Positions 26,873 to 35,876 of a stretch of DNA of 64,000 nt are shown here, in pieces. Where the stretch lies: NCBI RefSeq assembly GCF_010500835.1, contig NZ_JAAAMJ010000001.1, positions 868,001 through 932,000 on the forward strand, written 5' to 3'. The notes below the pieces were generated by a model. That model was not told the origin of the DNA and did not search any database. It was given only the letters and a program-made list of their open reading frames with translations. Origin of the DNA: Aurantimonas aggregata. GTDB lineage: Bacteria > Pseudomonadota > Alphaproteobacteria > Rhizobiales > Rhizobiaceae. Position 1 is the stretch's first letter; each line of letters starts with the position of its first letter. Made by a program: the position numbers and the translations under genes.

Positions 26873-27694
26873 CTATTTTGCCTCGTCGGCCGCCTCTTCG
26901 CCGATCCAGACCTTGAAGCCGGTCAGCGTGTTCTGCCCGAACGTGTGGGTCAGCGGCACGTCGGCAGCGTCGCGGCCCTGTGCGATCAGCACCCGGCCGA
27001 AACGCTGCGCGTTGTTGCGCGCATCGAAGGTCCACCACTGGCCGCCGAGATAGCACTCCATCCAGGCCGCGAAATCCATCGAGGCGTAAGGCGGCGGCAG
27101 GCCGATGTCGCTGATATAGCCGGTGCAGTAGCGGGTCGGGATGTTCATCGCCCGGCAGAAGGTGACGGCGAGATGGGTGTAGTCACGGCAGACGCCGACC
27201 CCCTCCGAATAGGTCTCCGCGGCGGTGCGGGTGGCGCGGGAATTCTCGTAGCCGAAGCGCACGTGGTTGTGGACGAAGTCGCAGATCGCCTGGGCGCGGC
27301 CCCAGCCGGGCGTCGTATGGCCGAACAGCCGCCACGCCTCGTTGGACAACAGGTCCGTCTCGCAATAGCGGCTGCCGAGCAGGAATTGCAGCGTATCCGA
27401 GGGCAGATCCTCGATTTCGTGCTGAACGGCGTCGAGACCGACCGGATCGGACAGACCCTGGTCGTGGATTACGCCGTCGGTGCCGAGCACGAAATCCCCG
27501 GCGGGCGCGACCAGCCGGTTGCACCAGTTGCCGAAACTGTCGCGGTAGCTGGTGATCGGGACTGCCGGCGTCGTCACGAGATGATCCGGCCGTTCGAGCG
27601 AGCCCGCCCGCGAATAATGCACGTTGAGATTGATGATCATCGGCGTCGGTGCCGGCAGCTGGTAGGCGAGCTCGCAGCCCAGTCGGATGCGCAT
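26873..27694 (-). CDS. Transglutaminase-like protein
   Basis: A 273-aa protein with an N-terminal beta domain (LGCELAYQLPAPTPMIINLNVH) and a C-terminal transglutaminase-like core. The catalytic Cys is in GVCRDYTHLAVTFC. The position where classical members have His (HAW) reads MDFAAW here, and FDARNN replaces FDARHN seen in many relatives, while the Asp is kept. AGGA precedes the ATG at 27694; the frame is open to 27865. Likely a cytoplasmic protease- or amide-bond-acting enzyme, activity uncertain. Confidence 0.82.
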   Translation of the reverse strand: MRIRLGCELAYQLPAPTPMIINLNVHYSRAGSLERPDHLVTTPAVPITSYRDSFGNWCNRLVAPAGDFVLGTDGVIHDQGLSDPVGLDAVQHEIEDLPSDTLQFLLGSRYCETDLLSNEAWRLFGHTTPGWGRAQAICDFVHNHVRFGYENSRATRTAAETYSEGVGVCRDYTHLAVTFCRAMNIPTRYCTGYISDIGLPPPYASMDFAAWMECYLGGQWWTFDARNNAQRFGRVLIAQGRDAADVPLTHTFGQNTLTGFKVWIGEEAADEAK

Positions 27695-27970
27695 GCGGCA
27701 TGTTCCTATCGGGCCATTCGGCAATCGGCACGCGCCTGGCCACGGCGACGGCAGCAATCGGGCGGCGCGCCCGGCCGGGCTGCGCCGCAGTTGGCGCACC
27801 CCGGACGAACGTGGTGCGCTGCAGCGATGATAGGAGGTCGCACGCAGCTTGGCGAGATGCGACATCGACGACTGCGAGTATCAAAGGCGATTGCTGCCCT
27901 TGTTTTCGCCGTCCGGCCTCGCTTGGATGGGAACGAAACGCGAATCACCCTGCGATCTGGAACTCGGCGA

Positions 27971-28687
27971 ATGAATGCACTGGCGCGGCGGCTGCGGCGG
28001 AACGACTGTCCGGGCGTCGAGATGCAGTTGGCGGGCGCCACGGTGGTCTGCGATCCGTCGGGGGTCCTCTACGCGCCGTCCGAACGGCTGCTCGTCGTTT
28101 CCGACCTGCATCTGGAAAAGGGCGCCGCCTTCGCCCGGCGCGGCATGATGCTGCCGCCCTACGACACGGCTGCGACGCTCTCCCTGCTCGGCGCGGCGCT
28201 GGAACGCTATGACCCGGCCCGGGTGATCTGCCTGGGGGACTCCTTCCACGATCGGCACGGCGCGGCGTTCATGCCGGCCGTGTTCCGCGAAGTCCTCGTC
28301 CGGCTGATGACCGGCCGCGACTGGATCTGGATTGCCGGCAATCACGACCCCGAACCCCCGGCCTTCGTCGGCGGCGAGACGCTTGAGACGATCGGCGTCG
28401 GTTCGTGGACCTTCCGGCACGAGCCGAGCCCGGCGTCCCGTATCGGCGAGGTCGCCGGCCATCTGCATCCGGTGGCGCAGGTCTCGGCGGGCGGGCGATC
28501 GAGCCGCAGCGCCTGCTTCGCCAGCGATGGCGACCGGATGATCATGCCCTCCTTCGGCGTCACCACCGGCGGGCTGAACGTCCTCGACCGGGCCTTCCAC
28601 GGCCTGTTCGACCCGGTTCGCGCCAAGGCCTACGTCATCGGCATCGCGCAGATCTATCCAATCCCCTTCCGCTCGCTCTGCCGGTAG
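27971..28687 (+). CDS. pdeM: Ligase-associated DNA damage response endonuclease PdeM
   Basis: A 238-aa calcineurin-like metallophosphoesterase matching PdeM. Metal motifs: VVSDLHLEKG (residues about 42–51), CLGDSFHD, AGNHDPEP and GHLHP. PdeM homologues are coded with the Lhr-like helicase, exonuclease and ATP-dependent ligase in a DNA-repair set. The start MNALARR (27971) has only a weak site; ATG 28022 is an alternative. The helicase gene is 3.5 kb upstream with the sigma operon and a leftward gene between. Confidence 0.86.
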   Translation: MNALARRLRRNDCPGVEMQLAGATVVCDPSGVLYAPSERLLVVSDLHLEKGAAFARRGMMLPPYDTAATLSLLGAALERYDPARVICLGDSFHDRHGAAFMPAVFREVLVRLMTGRDWIWIAGNHDPEPPAFVGGETLETIGVGSWTFRHEPSPASRIGEVAGHLHPVAQVSAGGRSSRSACFASDGDRMIMPSFGVTTGGLNVLDRAFHGLFDPVRAKAYVIGIAQIYPIPFRSLCR

Positions 28688-28699
28688 CCGCCGAAGCGT

Positions 28700-29197
28700 T
28701 CAGTAGGTCGAGACGAAGGCGACGACCTGGCAGAGCACGACGACCGCGCTGAGCACCATCCGCAGCCGCCCGAACCAGTCGGGCAGCGCCGCCGCCCGTG
28801 CCGCCATCGCGTCCCACAGGCCCTGCAGCAGGAAAAGCAGCGCGAAGCCGGCGAAGAGCCAGGGGCTGGGCAGGAACAGCACCAGCCAAGCGGCCAGCGC
28901 CGGCAGCACCGACAGGATCAGCGTCGCCGGTCGGCGCGTCGCCGGGTCGAGCGCCGCGCCCCAGCGAATGCCGCCGAGAAAGGCGAGGATCGTCGCCGAA
29001 TAGCCGGCATAGGCGAGGATCAGCTGCCGGTAGGCGATGAAGTCGCGGCCGGCATAGACCAGCATCGCGGTCATCAGGACGAAGGGTGTGAGCCCGCCGA
29101 GGCCGAGGATCCAAGCCGCACGGATGCCGCGGTCGCGCTCGTGACGAGACGCGGCGGGGGAAGACGGACGGGTGTCGGCGGGATCGGTCTGGGTCAT
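28700..29197 (-). CDS. DUF3429 integral membrane protein
   Basis: A 165-aa inner-membrane protein with five hydrophobic helices (ILGLGGLTPFVLMTAMLVYAG, IAYRQLILAYAGYSATILAFLGGIRWG, then three more) matching DUF3429. The conserved GGIRWGAAL motif is present. ATG 29197 was preferred; an in-frame GTG at 29206 is possible. It follows the TIGR02186 gene by about 10 bp on the same strand, so it may belong to that operon. Function unknown. Confidence 0.78.
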   Translation of the reverse strand: MTQTDPADTRPSSPAASRHERDRGIRAAWILGLGGLTPFVLMTAMLVYAGRDFIAYRQLILAYAGYSATILAFLGGIRWGAALDPATRRPATLILSVLPALAAWLVLFLPSPWLFAGFALLFLLQGLWDAMAARAAALPDWFGRLRMVLSAVVVLCQVVAFVSTY

Positions 29198-29207
29198 CGG
29201 TGGCACT

Positions 29208-30050
29208 CTAGTCGCGCTTGAACAGGATGCGACCGAACCATCCGGTGAAGATGGCGAGGATCACGGCGGCGAATCCATACAGGATACCGTGATCGGCGGC
29301 GAAACCGGAGATGAAGCTCTCGAAGCCGGTCTTCACGACGGTCAGCGACGCGGTGCTGCCACGGATGAACACGCCCTGGCGAAACAGATAGGCCCGCACC
29401 GTATGCTCGCCGGTCGGCAGGCCCGCGGGCAATTGCAGGTCGGCGCGGAAGAGCGTCGGGCTGACGAACTGCACGCTGCCGAAGCGCTGGTTGTAGAGGC
29501 CGTTGTTCTCCCGGATGCGCCTGAGCGCGGTGGCATACTCGTCGCGATTCGGCACAACGGTCTGGCCGTCGTCATCGGCCACCGGCTCGCCGCCACCGCC
29601 AAGCCGCAGATCGGCGATCCCGATCGACAGATTGACCCGGTTCGCCTCGCTCATGATGTCGGCGAGCGGCCGGGTCGACGCCAGGGCATAGGACGCCGGT
29701 GGCGCTGCGAAGCTCTCCGACCCGCGATTGATCCAGAGCCCGAGCGTGCGCTCCTTCTCGCGCACCACCACCGGCCGGCGCGGACCGATCAGCGCCACGA
29801 CGATGTCGTAGCGTTGCTCGCGCAGGATGCGGCCGTCGGCGTTGTCGAGGGCGCCGAAGACGACCAGCCGCGCACCGGTGAAGTCGGAGGTGATGCCGAT
29901 CTCCTCGGTCGACAGGCCGATCTCGAAGGTCTCGGGGGCCAGCTGCGCCCGCGCCGGCACGGCCAGGACGACCGCAAGCGCGAACAGCGCTGCCAGGGAC
30001 TGCACCAGCCGGGCAGGCCTCGCGAAGATCATGGACCACCGGCGGGTCAT
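29208..30050 (-). CDS. TIGR02186 family membrane protein
   Basis: A 280-aa exported/membrane protein: N-terminal signal segment (SLAALFALAVVLAVPARAQL), a large beta-rich periplasmic domain (FEIGLSTEEIGITSDFTGARLVVFGAL) and one C-terminal helix (FAAVILAIFTGWFGRIL). It matches the alphaproteobacterial TIGR02186 family, which is commonly paired with a TauE/SafE transporter. Its ATG overlaps the stop of the upstream TSUP gene (ATGA), confirming the start and coupling. The frame open to 31469 is artefactual. Role unknown; an accessory to the transporter is plausible. Confidence 0.88.
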   Translation of the reverse strand: MTRRWSMIFARPARLVQSLAALFALAVVLAVPARAQLAPETFEIGLSTEEIGITSDFTGARLVVFGALDNADGRILREQRYDIVVALIGPRRPVVVREKERTLGLWINRGSESFAAPPASYALASTRPLADIMSEANRVNLSIGIADLRLGGGGEPVADDDGQTVVPNRDEYATALRRIRENNGLYNQRFGSVQFVSPTLFRADLQLPAGLPTGEHTVRAYLFRQGVFIRGSTASLTVVKTGFESFISGFAADHGILYGFAAVILAIFTGWFGRILFKRD

Positions 30051-30973
30051 CCGGTCTCTCCGCTCGGCAGGCTGATCGAGAACGGCTCCTCCGGCGTGAC
30101 GACGAGCTCGAAACCCAGCCGCAGGCCGACCGCGAGGACCAGCAGCGCCAGCAAGGCGCGCAGCTGGTCGCCGCGCAGCTTGCGCCCGGCTTCCGCGCCG
30201 AACTGCGCGCCGACGACGCCGCCGAGCATCAGCAGGAAGGCCAGCACCACGTCGATCGTGTTGTTCGTCGCGGCTTGCAGGACGGTGGTAACCGCTGCGG
30301 TGAAGATGATCTGGAACAGCGAGGTGCCGATGACGACGTTGGTCGGCACTCGCAGGAGGTAGATCATCGCCGGTACCATGATGAAGCCGCCGCCGACGCC
30401 CATGATCGCCGCCAGGACGCCTATCATCACGCCGAGACCGATCACCGGAATGATCGAGACGTACAGCTTGGAGCGCTGGAACCGCATCTTGAACGGCAGG
30501 CCGTGCACCCAGTTGTGTTTGCCGGACCGCTTGACCTCGCCGCTGCCGTCGCCGCGGCGCCACATCGCCTGTAGGCTTTCGACCAGCATCAGGCCGCCGA
30601 CCCCGCCGAGGAAGACGACGTAGAGGAGCGAGACCACGAGATCGAGCTGGCCGAGCCGCCTGAGCAGCGTGAACAGCGCCACGCCGCCGACCGAGCCGAC
30701 GGCACCGCCGATCAGGAGCATGGTCCCGAGCTTGAGGTCGATCGTGCCGCGCTTGTAGTGGGCGAGCGCGCCCGAGAAGGACGCGGCGATGACCTGGTTG
30801 GCACCGGTCGCCACGGCCACCGCCGGCGGGATGTTGTAGAAGATCAGCAGCGGCGTGATCAGGAACCCACCGCCGACGCCGAACATGCCGGACAAAAAGC
30901 CGACCGCGACTCCCATCCCCATGATGACCAGGATGTTGACGGAAATTTCCGCGATCGGGAGATAGAGGTTCAC
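30047..30973 (-). CDS. Sulfite exporter TauE/SafE (TSUP) family transporter
   Basis: A 308-aa inner-membrane transporter. It carries the two TSUP repeats, each opening with a Gly-rich motif (GFLSGMFGVGGGFLITPLL and GVLAAIMGVGGGFIMVPAM), with about eight helices in total. Family members move sulfite, sulfonates or other sulfur compounds. It is co-transcribed with the TIGR02186 gene through a 4-bp overlap. Substrate is inferred from family only. Confidence 0.92.
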   Translation of the reverse strand: MNLYLPIAEISVNILVIMGMGVAVGFLSGMFGVGGGFLITPLLIFYNIPPAVAVATGANQVIAASFSGALAHYKRGTIDLKLGTMLLIGGAVGSVGGVALFTLLRRLGQLDLVVSLLYVVFLGGVGGLMLVESLQAMWRRGDGSGEVKRSGKHNWVHGLPFKMRFQRSKLYVSIIPVIGLGVMIGVLAAIMGVGGGFIMVPAMIYLLRVPTNVVIGTSLFQIIFTAAVTTVLQAATNNTIDVVLAFLLMLGGVVGAQFGAEAGRKLRGDQLRALLALLVLAVGLRLGFELVVTPEEPFSISLPSGETG

Positions 30974-31063
30974 GAGCTGGCGGCTCTTTGCACGAGGGAG
31001 CCAGAGAAGGGTCCCAACCCTCTTCGCCCGAACCTTCGACGCCTGTCAAACGATTGTGGCGCC

Positions 31064-34000
31064 TCAGCTGTCCTTTCGCTCGAGCAGCGCGCGAATGAGC
31101 GCTTCGTCGATGTTGCCGGTGGCCTCGAGCCCCGCCGATTGCTGGAAGGATCGGATCGCCTCGGTGGTCTTCGCGCCGGCGACGCCGTCGGGCGTGCCGG
31201 GATCGTAGCCGAGCTTGATCAGGATCGCCTGAATGTTGCGGATCGCCTTCTGCATGTCGACCGAAGAGGTCTGCAGGCTGGTGTCGACGTCGCTCGTCCA
31301 ATCCGTCGGCACGTCCACCGTGTTGGCGGTCTCGTCCCGGATGGCGGGCTTGAATGCCGCCACCTTGGCCTCTGCCACCTCGAGCTGATCGGCGTCCAGG
31401 GATTTGGCGATCTCGTCGCGCTTCGTTCCGGCGTCGGCATCGCCGGCCGCCGCGACGATCGAGAACCACTTGAAGGATTCGGTCAGGTCCTGTTCCACCC
31501 CGGCGCCGCGAGCGTAGAGAATGCCGAGATTGTACTGGCTGTCGGTCATGCCGTAATCGGCCGCCTCCTGGAACCAGCGGGCCGCAAGGACGGGATCGGA
31601 CTTGCCGTCAACGCCGGTCGCAAACAGCACCGCGAGATTGTGCATGGCGCGGACATTGCCCTGCTCGGCGGCCTTCAGATACCAATCGCGCGCCGCGACC
31701 GTATCGCGGGTGACGCCGTTGCCCTTCTCGTAGAGCGTGCCGAGACTGTACTGGGCCGGCGCGAAACCGCGCTCGGCCGACCGCGCGAACCACGTGGCCG
31801 CGTCTTGCGGCTTTGGCTCGCCCTGGCGCCCCTCCATCAGCCGCAATCCGGTCTCGAACAGCGCCTTCGGATCGCCGGCCCGTACCGCGGTGAGGAAGGC
31901 TTCCGGGCCGATGCCCGCCGGCGGCTCGATGCCTGCCTCGAGCGGCAGGGCGGCGGGTGCGGCATTCTGGGGTCCGGAGGCCAGCGAAGCGGACGGCACG
32001 GCAGGCGGCACGACGGCGCGCGCCTCCCCGACGCCGGCAGCCGGCGCGGCGGATGAGCCGGTTTCGGACGCGGCGAGAGGACCTGCCGGCGGCACCGGCG
32101 TCTGCCGCGGCGAGACGTCCCGCGCTGCCGGGATTTCGCCCGCGGCTTCTCGCTGCGCCGGCTCCGCCGCACGCGGCGGCGTGACAGCCGGCACGGGCTC
32201 GTTTTCCGTCGGCACGGCATAGTCCGCAACCGGGCTGCTCGGCGCCAGGCCAGCCGTCTGGTCGTCGCGCGAGGCCATCAGGGCCTGGCCGAGCGGCAGT
32301 GCCATCAGCGCCAGCAGCACGGCCCCGATCGCCATGACGATCGGCTTGCGGCGGCGCGACACGAGTTCCGACAGGCTGACCTTGCCGTTCTCAGGGTCGG
32401 CGTCGGCATCCCGCAGGCTCTCCGTCTCGGCGGCGGCGGCCATGGCGGCGCGGCGGGCAGCGGCGATGAAGTCGGCCTTGCCGGCCTGCTCGGTGCCGCG
32501 CGAATGGCCGGCCTGCTGGGCCCGGACGCGTTCGAGCAGCGCCGCAATATCCGGCGTACCGGAGCCGATGGCGAGCGGCCGGTTGGCCTCGCGGCTGTCG
32601 AAAATGTCGGCGGCGTCGAGGGACGGCGCCTCGACGGCGGCCGCGGCGCGGGACGCCTCTGCAGGCTCTTCCAGCACCAGTTCCGGATCGTCCCAGCGGG
32701 CCGGCCGGTCGAGCGTCTCTGCCTTGCCCGCGGCGACCTTGCGACCCTTGAGCGTGCGGGCGAGGACGGCCTTCAGGCCGCCGCCGGCCTGAACGGCCGG
32801 GACCGCCGCAGCGGCAGCGACTGCCGCGGCGGCAGGCGAAACCGGCGCCGCCGACACCCCTGCCGCGGGAGGGACGGAGTCATCCTGTCGCCCGCCGGTC
32901 ATCTCGCCTTCGATGCGGCCGATCCGGTCGACGAGCTTCAGAAGCGTGCCATGCACCGTCTCGAAGAATTCCTGGGAGCGGCTGCCGGTCTCGCGGGAGA
33001 GCTTGTCGAGAGCGCGGAGATCTTCCGACAGCCGCGCGACATGTTCGCCCTGGTGCAGGTCGCCACTCGCCAGAACCTGGCGGATCGCCTCGTCCGCGGC
33101 CTGGCGGGCGGCAGCCATGACCGCTTCCTGGTTGTCGTCAAGGCGGCGCTCGATCGCGCTCAGGCGTCGTTCGAGTTCGGGGTCGGCGATCGCCGCCGGC
33201 ACACCGTTTTCGGCGATCATCTGCGACAGCCGGCTGATCTGCGCCTCCAGCGTGCGCACCATCGCGTCGTCGACACGCGAAGCGGCCTGTTCCTCGAACC
33301 GGGCAGCCAGGGCCTGCAGCCGCGTTTCCACGGCGACGATCTCAAGCGGCGAATTGTCGCCGCCCAGCGTCGCCAGCTGCACCGAGAAATGCTCGATGCG
33401 TTCGGCGAGCTCGCGCGCGCCTTCCTCGTTGGACAGCGTCTCGATCCGGTCCGCCAGTTCCGAAATCCGCGCCGACAGCACCTCGCCCTCGGCGTCCTCG
33501 GCCATCGAGTCGACGCGTGCCGTCAGGGTCTGCAGCCGGGCCTCGATGCGTTCGACCGGGCTCATGTCGATCGTGTGCGTGCGGGTGGTAGCCGAGACGA
33601 TGGCCCGCGAGATCTCGTCGAGGCGCTCCTCGAGCACACCGAAATGGTCGAGCTCGGCCTCCTCCTGCTGCTGCCTGGCGAGCGATTCGATGCCGAGCGC
33701 CAGCGCGTGCACCCGCTGCTCCAGCGGCGCGATCGCCAAGGTCTCCGGCAACCGTGCGAGCGCGGTCTCGAACTGCTCGAGCCGCTCCGCCATCGCTTCC
33801 ATCTTGGCTTCCATGTCGCGCGAGGCAAAGCGCTCCTCGAGCACGCCCCAGCGCTCGTCGAACGCCCGCACGGACTGTTCCGAGGCGAGCGTTTCGAGCT
33901 TTTCCCGAAGGCCGGCCATTTCCGTCTTCAGCAGCGCCGAAAGGCCCGGCTGGGCGTCGGCGGCCGGAGCCGCCAGGTAGCTCTTCTCAAACTCGTCCCA

Positions 34001-34819
34001 GCGGCGCTCGACCGCCTTGACCTGCTCCTCGCTGGCGAGCGTCCCGAGGGAGACCCGCAGCCGCTCCAGCTCGTCCTTGATGTCGCGCTTGGTCCGCGTG
34101 TCGTCCTCGGCCCGGCCGGACAGCGCCGTCTCGAAGGCGTCCCAGCGCTTGCCCACCGCCTCCAGCGTCTCCTCGCGCGCCATGGTGCCGACGAGCGACC
34201 GCATCGCTTCAAGATCGTCGCGGAGCGCCCTGATGGTGGCGCCATCGGCGCCGTTGTCGGCCATGCGCGAAAGTCCGTCGTCGACCCGGGCGATTTCGGC
34301 AGCGATCTCGTCGGCGCTCGCATGGGCGCCGATCATCCGGCGCAATTCCTGGAAGGCCGCCCCGATCTGGTCGAGGCGCGGCTCGAGACTGCGGGCCATG
34401 TCATCGCGCAGTTCGGCACGGAGCCGTTCGAGTTGCCGCGTAACGTCGGAAGAGGCGGCCTGGCTGCGGTCGCGATCCGGGTGGGTCGATCCTGGACCGC
34501 GGTGGCTCCTGACCGGCTTGGGCGGCGTGGGTTCGGCCGGGCGCCGGGTGGAGGGTGTTGCTGCAGCGCCTTCCGCGTGCATTTCCCGCTGGCGCATGGT
34601 GATCTGCGAAACCGCGTCGGACAGCGATGGACGCGGCTGCGGTGCTGTCGCCTTGGCCAGCGAGACCGAACCTGCGGGCGGCAGCTTGGCTGTCTTGGCA
34701 TCGCGCATCTGCGACAGGCGCGACTCGAGCTCCTCCAGCGTCCGGCTCAACGCATCGAGGGACGAGGTCTCCTCCGAGCCGTTGCGCACGACGGAATGGG
34801 TATTGGTCTGTTCGGCCAT
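31064..34819 (-). CDS. PodJ-like polarity protein with coiled coils, Sel1 repeats and peptidoglycan-binding domain
   Basis: A 1251-aa protein. Residues about 1–700 are long coiled-coil segments (RTLEELESRL, repeated ERL/LEER heptads). A low-complexity Ala/Pro region precedes a single membrane helix near residues 821–847 (IVMAIGAVLLALMALPLGQAL). The periplasmic part has Sel1 repeats near 977–1140 (AATWFARSAERGFAPAQYSLGTLYEKG) and a C-terminal peptidoglycan-binding domain near 1193–1243 (LIKLGYDPGTPDGVAGAKTTEAIRSFQ). This is the layout of PodJ, which organises the new cell pole. The start MAEQTNTHS was chosen because an earlier ATG (34894) gives no obvious ribosome site. Confidence 0.78.
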   Translation of the reverse strand: MAEQTNTHSVVRNGSEETSSLDALSRTLEELESRLSQMRDAKTAKLPPAGSVSLAKATAPQPRPSLSDAVSQITMRQREMHAEGAAATPSTRRPAEPTPPKPVRSHRGPGSTHPDRDRSQAASSDVTRQLERLRAELRDDMARSLEPRLDQIGAAFQELRRMIGAHASADEIAAEIARVDDGLSRMADNGADGATIRALRDDLEAMRSLVGTMAREETLEAVGKRWDAFETALSGRAEDDTRTKRDIKDELERLRVSLGTLASEEQVKAVERRWDEFEKSYLAAPAADAQPGLSALLKTEMAGLREKLETLASEQSVRAFDERWGVLEERFASRDMEAKMEAMAERLEQFETALARLPETLAIAPLEQRVHALALGIESLARQQQEEAELDHFGVLEERLDEISRAIVSATTRTHTIDMSPVERIEARLQTLTARVDSMAEDAEGEVLSARISELADRIETLSNEEGARELAERIEHFSVQLATLGGDNSPLEIVAVETRLQALAARFEEQAASRVDDAMVRTLEAQISRLSQMIAENGVPAAIADPELERRLSAIERRLDDNQEAVMAAARQAADEAIRQVLASGDLHQGEHVARLSEDLRALDKLSRETGSRSQEFFETVHGTLLKLVDRIGRIEGEMTGGRQDDSVPPAAGVSAAPVSPAAAAVAAAAAVPAVQAGGGLKAVLARTLKGRKVAAGKAETLDRPARWDDPELVLEEPAEASRAAAAVEAPSLDAADIFDSREANRPLAIGSGTPDIAALLERVRAQQAGHSRGTEQAGKADFIAAARRAAMAAAAETESLRDADADPENGKVSLSELVSRRRKPIVMAIGAVLLALMALPLGQALMASRDDQTAGLAPSSPVADYAVPTENEPVPAVTPPRAAEPAQREAAGEIPAARDVSPRQTPVPPAGPLAASETGSSAAPAAGVGEARAVVPPAVPSASLASGPQNAAPAALPLEAGIEPPAGIGPEAFLTAVRAGDPKALFETGLRLMEGRQGEPKPQDAATWFARSAERGFAPAQYSLGTLYEKGNGVTRDTVAARDWYLKAAEQGNVRAMHNLAVLFATGVDGKSDPVLAARWFQEAADYGMTDSQYNLGILYARGAGVEQDLTESFKWFSIVAAAGDADAGTKRDEIAKSLDADQLEVAEAKVAAFKPAIRDETANTVDVPTDWTSDVDTSLQTSSVDMQKAIRNIQAILIKLGYDPGTPDGVAGAKTTEAIRSFQQSAGLEATGNIDEALIRALLERKDS

Positions 34820-35100
34820 TGCAGATTTCCCGGTCGGCTGGAGCCTGTCACCGGCCCCCGTTCGCAAGCATGCGCCCACACTTGTGCTCCCCAAAGTCCA
34901 CTGAACATGGTGAATGAACAGTTAAACCCGTTTGGACTTCCTTAGGGATTACGTGTGCAATCCGGTCCGAAGCTGGACCCGAGCCTGCCACGCGTCTTGT
35001 AAGAGCCGCATTTGGCGCGATATTCGGGTCACTTCGGCCTCGCGCGTGCTCCGTTCGGATCGCAGCCGCGACGGCGCATTGTGAATACGGGCTTCTCTAG

Positions 35101-35571
35101 ATGGCAAACGTGAAACTGGCTGAACCTGCGGACGAAGCGATCGCGGTCGATGTCGACTTCCTGCTGGGCCGCGGTGCGGACGACGACACGCAGCAGGAGG
35201 TGTTCAAGATCGGCGACCTCTCCCGCGAGTTCGGCGTGACCCTGCGGACGTTGCGATTCTATGAGGATCGCGGCCTTCTCTCGCCGCAGCGTCGGGGCAC
35301 GACGCGCCTCTACAGCCGCCAGGACCGCACTCGGCTCCGGCTGATCCTCCTGGCTAAGATGCTCGGATTTTCACTGACCGAAGCCAAGCAGCTGATCGAG
35401 ATCTATCATCAGCCGGGCGGCAAGCGCCGGCAGCTCGAAGTCGCCCTCGAGCGGTTCCAGGAGCAGCACGAGATCCTGCACCAGCAGAAGCGCGAGATCG
35501 AGGATTCGATCCGGGCAATGGATGCCTCGATCGCCCATGTCGAGCAGACCCTGCGGGACTGGCAGAACTAA
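35101..35571 (+). CDS. MerR-family transcriptional regulator (LiuR-like)
   Basis: A 156-aa MerR regulator. The winged-helix DNA-binding part is near residues 36–105 (FKIGDLSREFGVTLRTLRFYEDRGLLSP), followed by a dimerisation coiled coil (LEVALERFQEQHEILHQQKREI). It lacks a Cys metal site. It is 305 bp upstream of an acyl-CoA dehydrogenase gene that carries a palindrome typical of LiuR-type regulators of acyl-CoA catabolism, so it probably controls this beta-oxidation set; that link is inference. Confidence 0.88.
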   Translation: MANVKLAEPADEAIAVDVDFLLGRGADDDTQQEVFKIGDLSREFGVTLRTLRFYEDRGLLSPQRRGTTRLYSRQDRTRLRLILLAKMLGFSLTEAKQLIEIYHQPGGKRRQLEVALERFQEQHEILHQQKREIEDSIRAMDASIAHVEQTLRDWQN

Positions 35572-35821
35572 GCCGCAGCACGCGACATCATCCTGATATG
35601 CATCGTCCTCTCTCGGGCGCCTGATCGGCGGCCGTGCGATTATGCATGCCCGCAGCTTCCCTAGCCGAATGGCCACTCCGCGCGTAGCCGCCGGCTCTCG
35701 CCCTCCGCCGGTCCGGTTCCTGTGATGGATGGCCGGCACGCGCCCGAGCCACGGGGCCCTAAACCGCAGTAATTTTGTCCCGCCCGCGACAGCGAACGCC
35801 AATCACCATGCGTCTCAGATA
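35572..35821. other. Intergenic region without a gene
   Basis: No credible gene was seen between the MerR gene and the palindrome before the acyl-CoA dehydrogenase. Frames here are short and lack ribosome sites. It presumably holds the promoter of the downstream genes. Confidence 0.6.
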
Positions 35822-35837
35822 TTGACGTTTACGTCAA
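35822..35837 (+). promoter_or_regulatory. Probable MerR/LiuR-type operator
   Basis: TTGACGT-TT-ACGTCAA is a perfect palindrome with 7-bp arms, 39 bp before the chosen start of the acyl-CoA dehydrogenase. The sequence resembles LiuR-type sites (TTnACGTnnACGTnAA) for acyl-CoA catabolism, and a MerR gene lies just upstream. Confidence 0.75.
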
Positions 35838-35876
35838 AGTTATCCATAAATGTCGCAACACGACGCGGAGGAATTC

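Noticed and set aside
29208-31469. 753-codon frame continuing upstream of the TIGR02186 gene
   Set aside because: The upstream part overlaps the TSUP gene in another frame. The ATGA overlap at 30047–30050 marks the true start.
32504-34945. 813-codon open frame on the plus strand
   Set aside because: Lies opposite the PodJ-like gene; the translation is Arg/Gly/Asp-rich without domains, as expected from the mirror strand of GC-rich coding DNA. The minus-strand frame has coiled-coil, Sel1 and peptidoglycan-binding domains.
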